From: Comamonadaceae bacterium
Lineage (GTDB): Bacteria; Pseudomonadota; Gammaproteobacteria; Burkholderiales; Burkholderiaceae_C
Assembly: GCA_013297925.1 (NCBI GenBank)
Contig: JAAFJC010000003.1
Location: forward strand, 1-64,000
DNA: 64,000 nt
Reading direction: 5' to 3'
Shown: one piece after another, positions 63,347 through 64,000 of the stretch
Numbering within the stretch: the first letter of the stretch is position 1
Layout: each line of letters begins with the position of its first letter
The notes under the pieces: generated by a model
The model's input: the letters and a program-made list of their open reading frames with translations, nothing else
Database searches by the model: none
Told to the model about the DNA's origin: nothing
Made by a program: the position numbers and the translations under genes

Positions 63347-63859
63347 TCAAGCGCCTTGTCTTGCGCCTAACAAATAATCCGTTTTGCCCAGCTCAACGCC
63401 GTTGTGGCGCAGCAGTGCATACGCCGTGGTCACATGGAAAAACATATTTGGCAGCACCCAGTGCTTGAGATACGCCTCGCCTTTCATGGTGCGCGTCGTG
63501 CCATCGCGGCCAACCGGAAAGGTGATGTCTTTGTCTTCCGTGCCATCAAGCTTGTCCGCCGCCACACTATCGATAAATGCAATCGTTTTGGCAATTCGCT
63601 CGCGCAGTTGCTCAATCGTGGATTCGGTATCGTCAAATTTTGGCGCATCCACGCTGGCTAAGCGGCTGATGCCAAATTTGCTCGCATCGCAAGCAATCAG
63701 CACCTGACGCGTGAACGGCAGCATATCGGGGGCAAGCCTCGCTGAAAGCAAATTAGCAGGATCAAATTTCTTCGCCTCGGCATGTGCAGCCGCTTTAACA
63801 AGAAAATAGTCCAGATTGCTGAGCATAGATTTGAAAATCGGTGTGCTGGCTGAAGACAT
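63347..63859 (-). CDS. DUF1993 family protein
   Basis: The 170-residue protein from the ATG at 63859 has FDPANLLSARLAPDMLPFTR near 40-60, then IDSVAADKLDGTEDKDITF and LKHWVLPNMFFHVTTAYALL, matching DUF1993 (a DinB-like four-helix bundle). The function is unknown. The ORF extends upstream without conservation. It is convergent with dctM and divergent from the hydroxyacid dehydrogenase. Confidence 0.8.
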   Translation of the reverse strand: MSSASTPIFKSMLSNLDYFLVKAAAHAEAKKFDPANLLSARLAPDMLPFTRQVLIACDASKFGISRLASVDAPKFDDTESTIEQLRERIAKTIAFIDSVAADKLDGTEDKDITFPVGRDGTTRTMKGEAYLKHWVLPNMFFHVTTAYALLRHNGVELGKTDYLLGARQGA

Positions 63860-63946
63860 AGAAATACTCACAAATTTCTCCTGTGGATACGTTGAAACCC
63901 TGATCGTATCTGGAAACACATTCAGATGCAGGCACAATTGCCTCAT

Positions 63947-64000
63947 ATGAATATCGTGATCCTAGACGACTACCAAGATGCTGTGCGAAAACTGCCCTGC
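63947..64000 (+). CDS. Start of a D-2-hydroxyacid dehydrogenase-like gene (cut by window edge)
   Basis: Eighteen codons beginning MNIVILDDYQDAVRKLPC are visible. MNIVILDDYQDAVRKL is the typical N-terminus of D-isomer-specific 2-hydroxyacid dehydrogenases in Burkholderiales. The rest lies outside the window, so this is a call from 18 residues only. Confidence 0.5.
   Translation, partial: MNIVILDDYQDAVRKLPC

Overview
The window is a mostly core-genome stretch from a betaproteobacterium, most likely a member of the Comamonadaceae (Burkholderiales). The basis is gene order and family content: iscR beside a low-molecular-weight phosphatase gene, prmC near grxD, rppH followed by a CNP1-like gene and proB, the rplU-rpmA-obgE-proB block, the rimP-nusA-infB-rbfA-truB-typA block, and aat followed by bpt. 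The genus cannot be fixed from sequence alone. Base composition is moderately GC-rich, with AT-richer islands around 1.9-3.1 kb, 22.4-23.7 kb and 55.6-56.1 kb. No rRNA, tRNA, CRISPR array or complete insertion sequence was found.

Layout. 0-1.8 kb: the start of iscS (cut by the window edge), iscR with two likely IscR operators, and a tyrosine phosphatase. 1.8-3.1 kb: a repeat-rich islet holding one small gene between 135-bp inverted repeats. 3.1-15.8 kb: prmC, slyD-like, grxD, exoD-like, a lytic transglycosylase, proS, rppH, a CNP1-like gene, proB, obgE, rpmA, rplU, rlmB and nadE. 15.8-21.8 kb: a DUF482 acyltransferase-like gene, a phosphonate-type binding protein, merR, lolD, lolC/E and a DMT exporter. 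21.8-23.9 kb: a BrnTA toxin-antitoxin pair, then a decayed integron (integrase fragment, one cassette gene, one attC site). 23.9-31 kb: a phosphoglycerate-mutase-like gene, recJ, and a convergent four-gene operon whose ORFs overlap by 4 bp (nucleotidyltransferase-fold protein, J-domain protein, DMT permease, hydroxyisobutyryl-CoA-hydrolase-like). 31-39.2 kb: the translation/transcription operon rimP to typA. 39.2-54.5 kb: an M14 peptidase, small proteins, relA, a hydrolase, the N-degron transferases aat and bpt, IclR and TetR regulators, a DinG-like helicase, YdcH, a PP2C phosphatase, dinB, a CysB-type regulator and an aminotransferase. 54.5-56.1 kb: a solitary DUF1016 nuclease and a DUF4279 gene broken by one stop codon. 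56.1-63.3 kb: marR-oplAH diverging from a three-gene TRAP transporter, probably an uptake and hydrolysis module for 5-oxoproline or a related cyclic amide. 63.3-64 kb: DUF1993 and the start of a hydroxyacid dehydrogenase.

The most notable signal is a 41-bp dispersed element with 18 copies in 64 kb. It consists of an AT-rich imperfect palindrome followed by an arm ending in GCCGGC. Eight copies lie inside coding sequences without breaking the frame (lytic transglycosylase, nadE, DUF482 gene, lolD, recJ, the hydrolase, truB, dinB). Another copy supplies the end of one gene and the start codon of recJ, and another supplies the stop codon of prmC. Six of the eight internal copies are read in the same frame and add a related 14-residue peptide. 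This resembles, by analogy only, the protein-coding palindromic elements of Rickettsia. Other repeat families are also present: paired GGGGTCAG elements, GAACGG-ended palindromes, a 164-bp foldback element and a nested three-arm inverted-repeat element.
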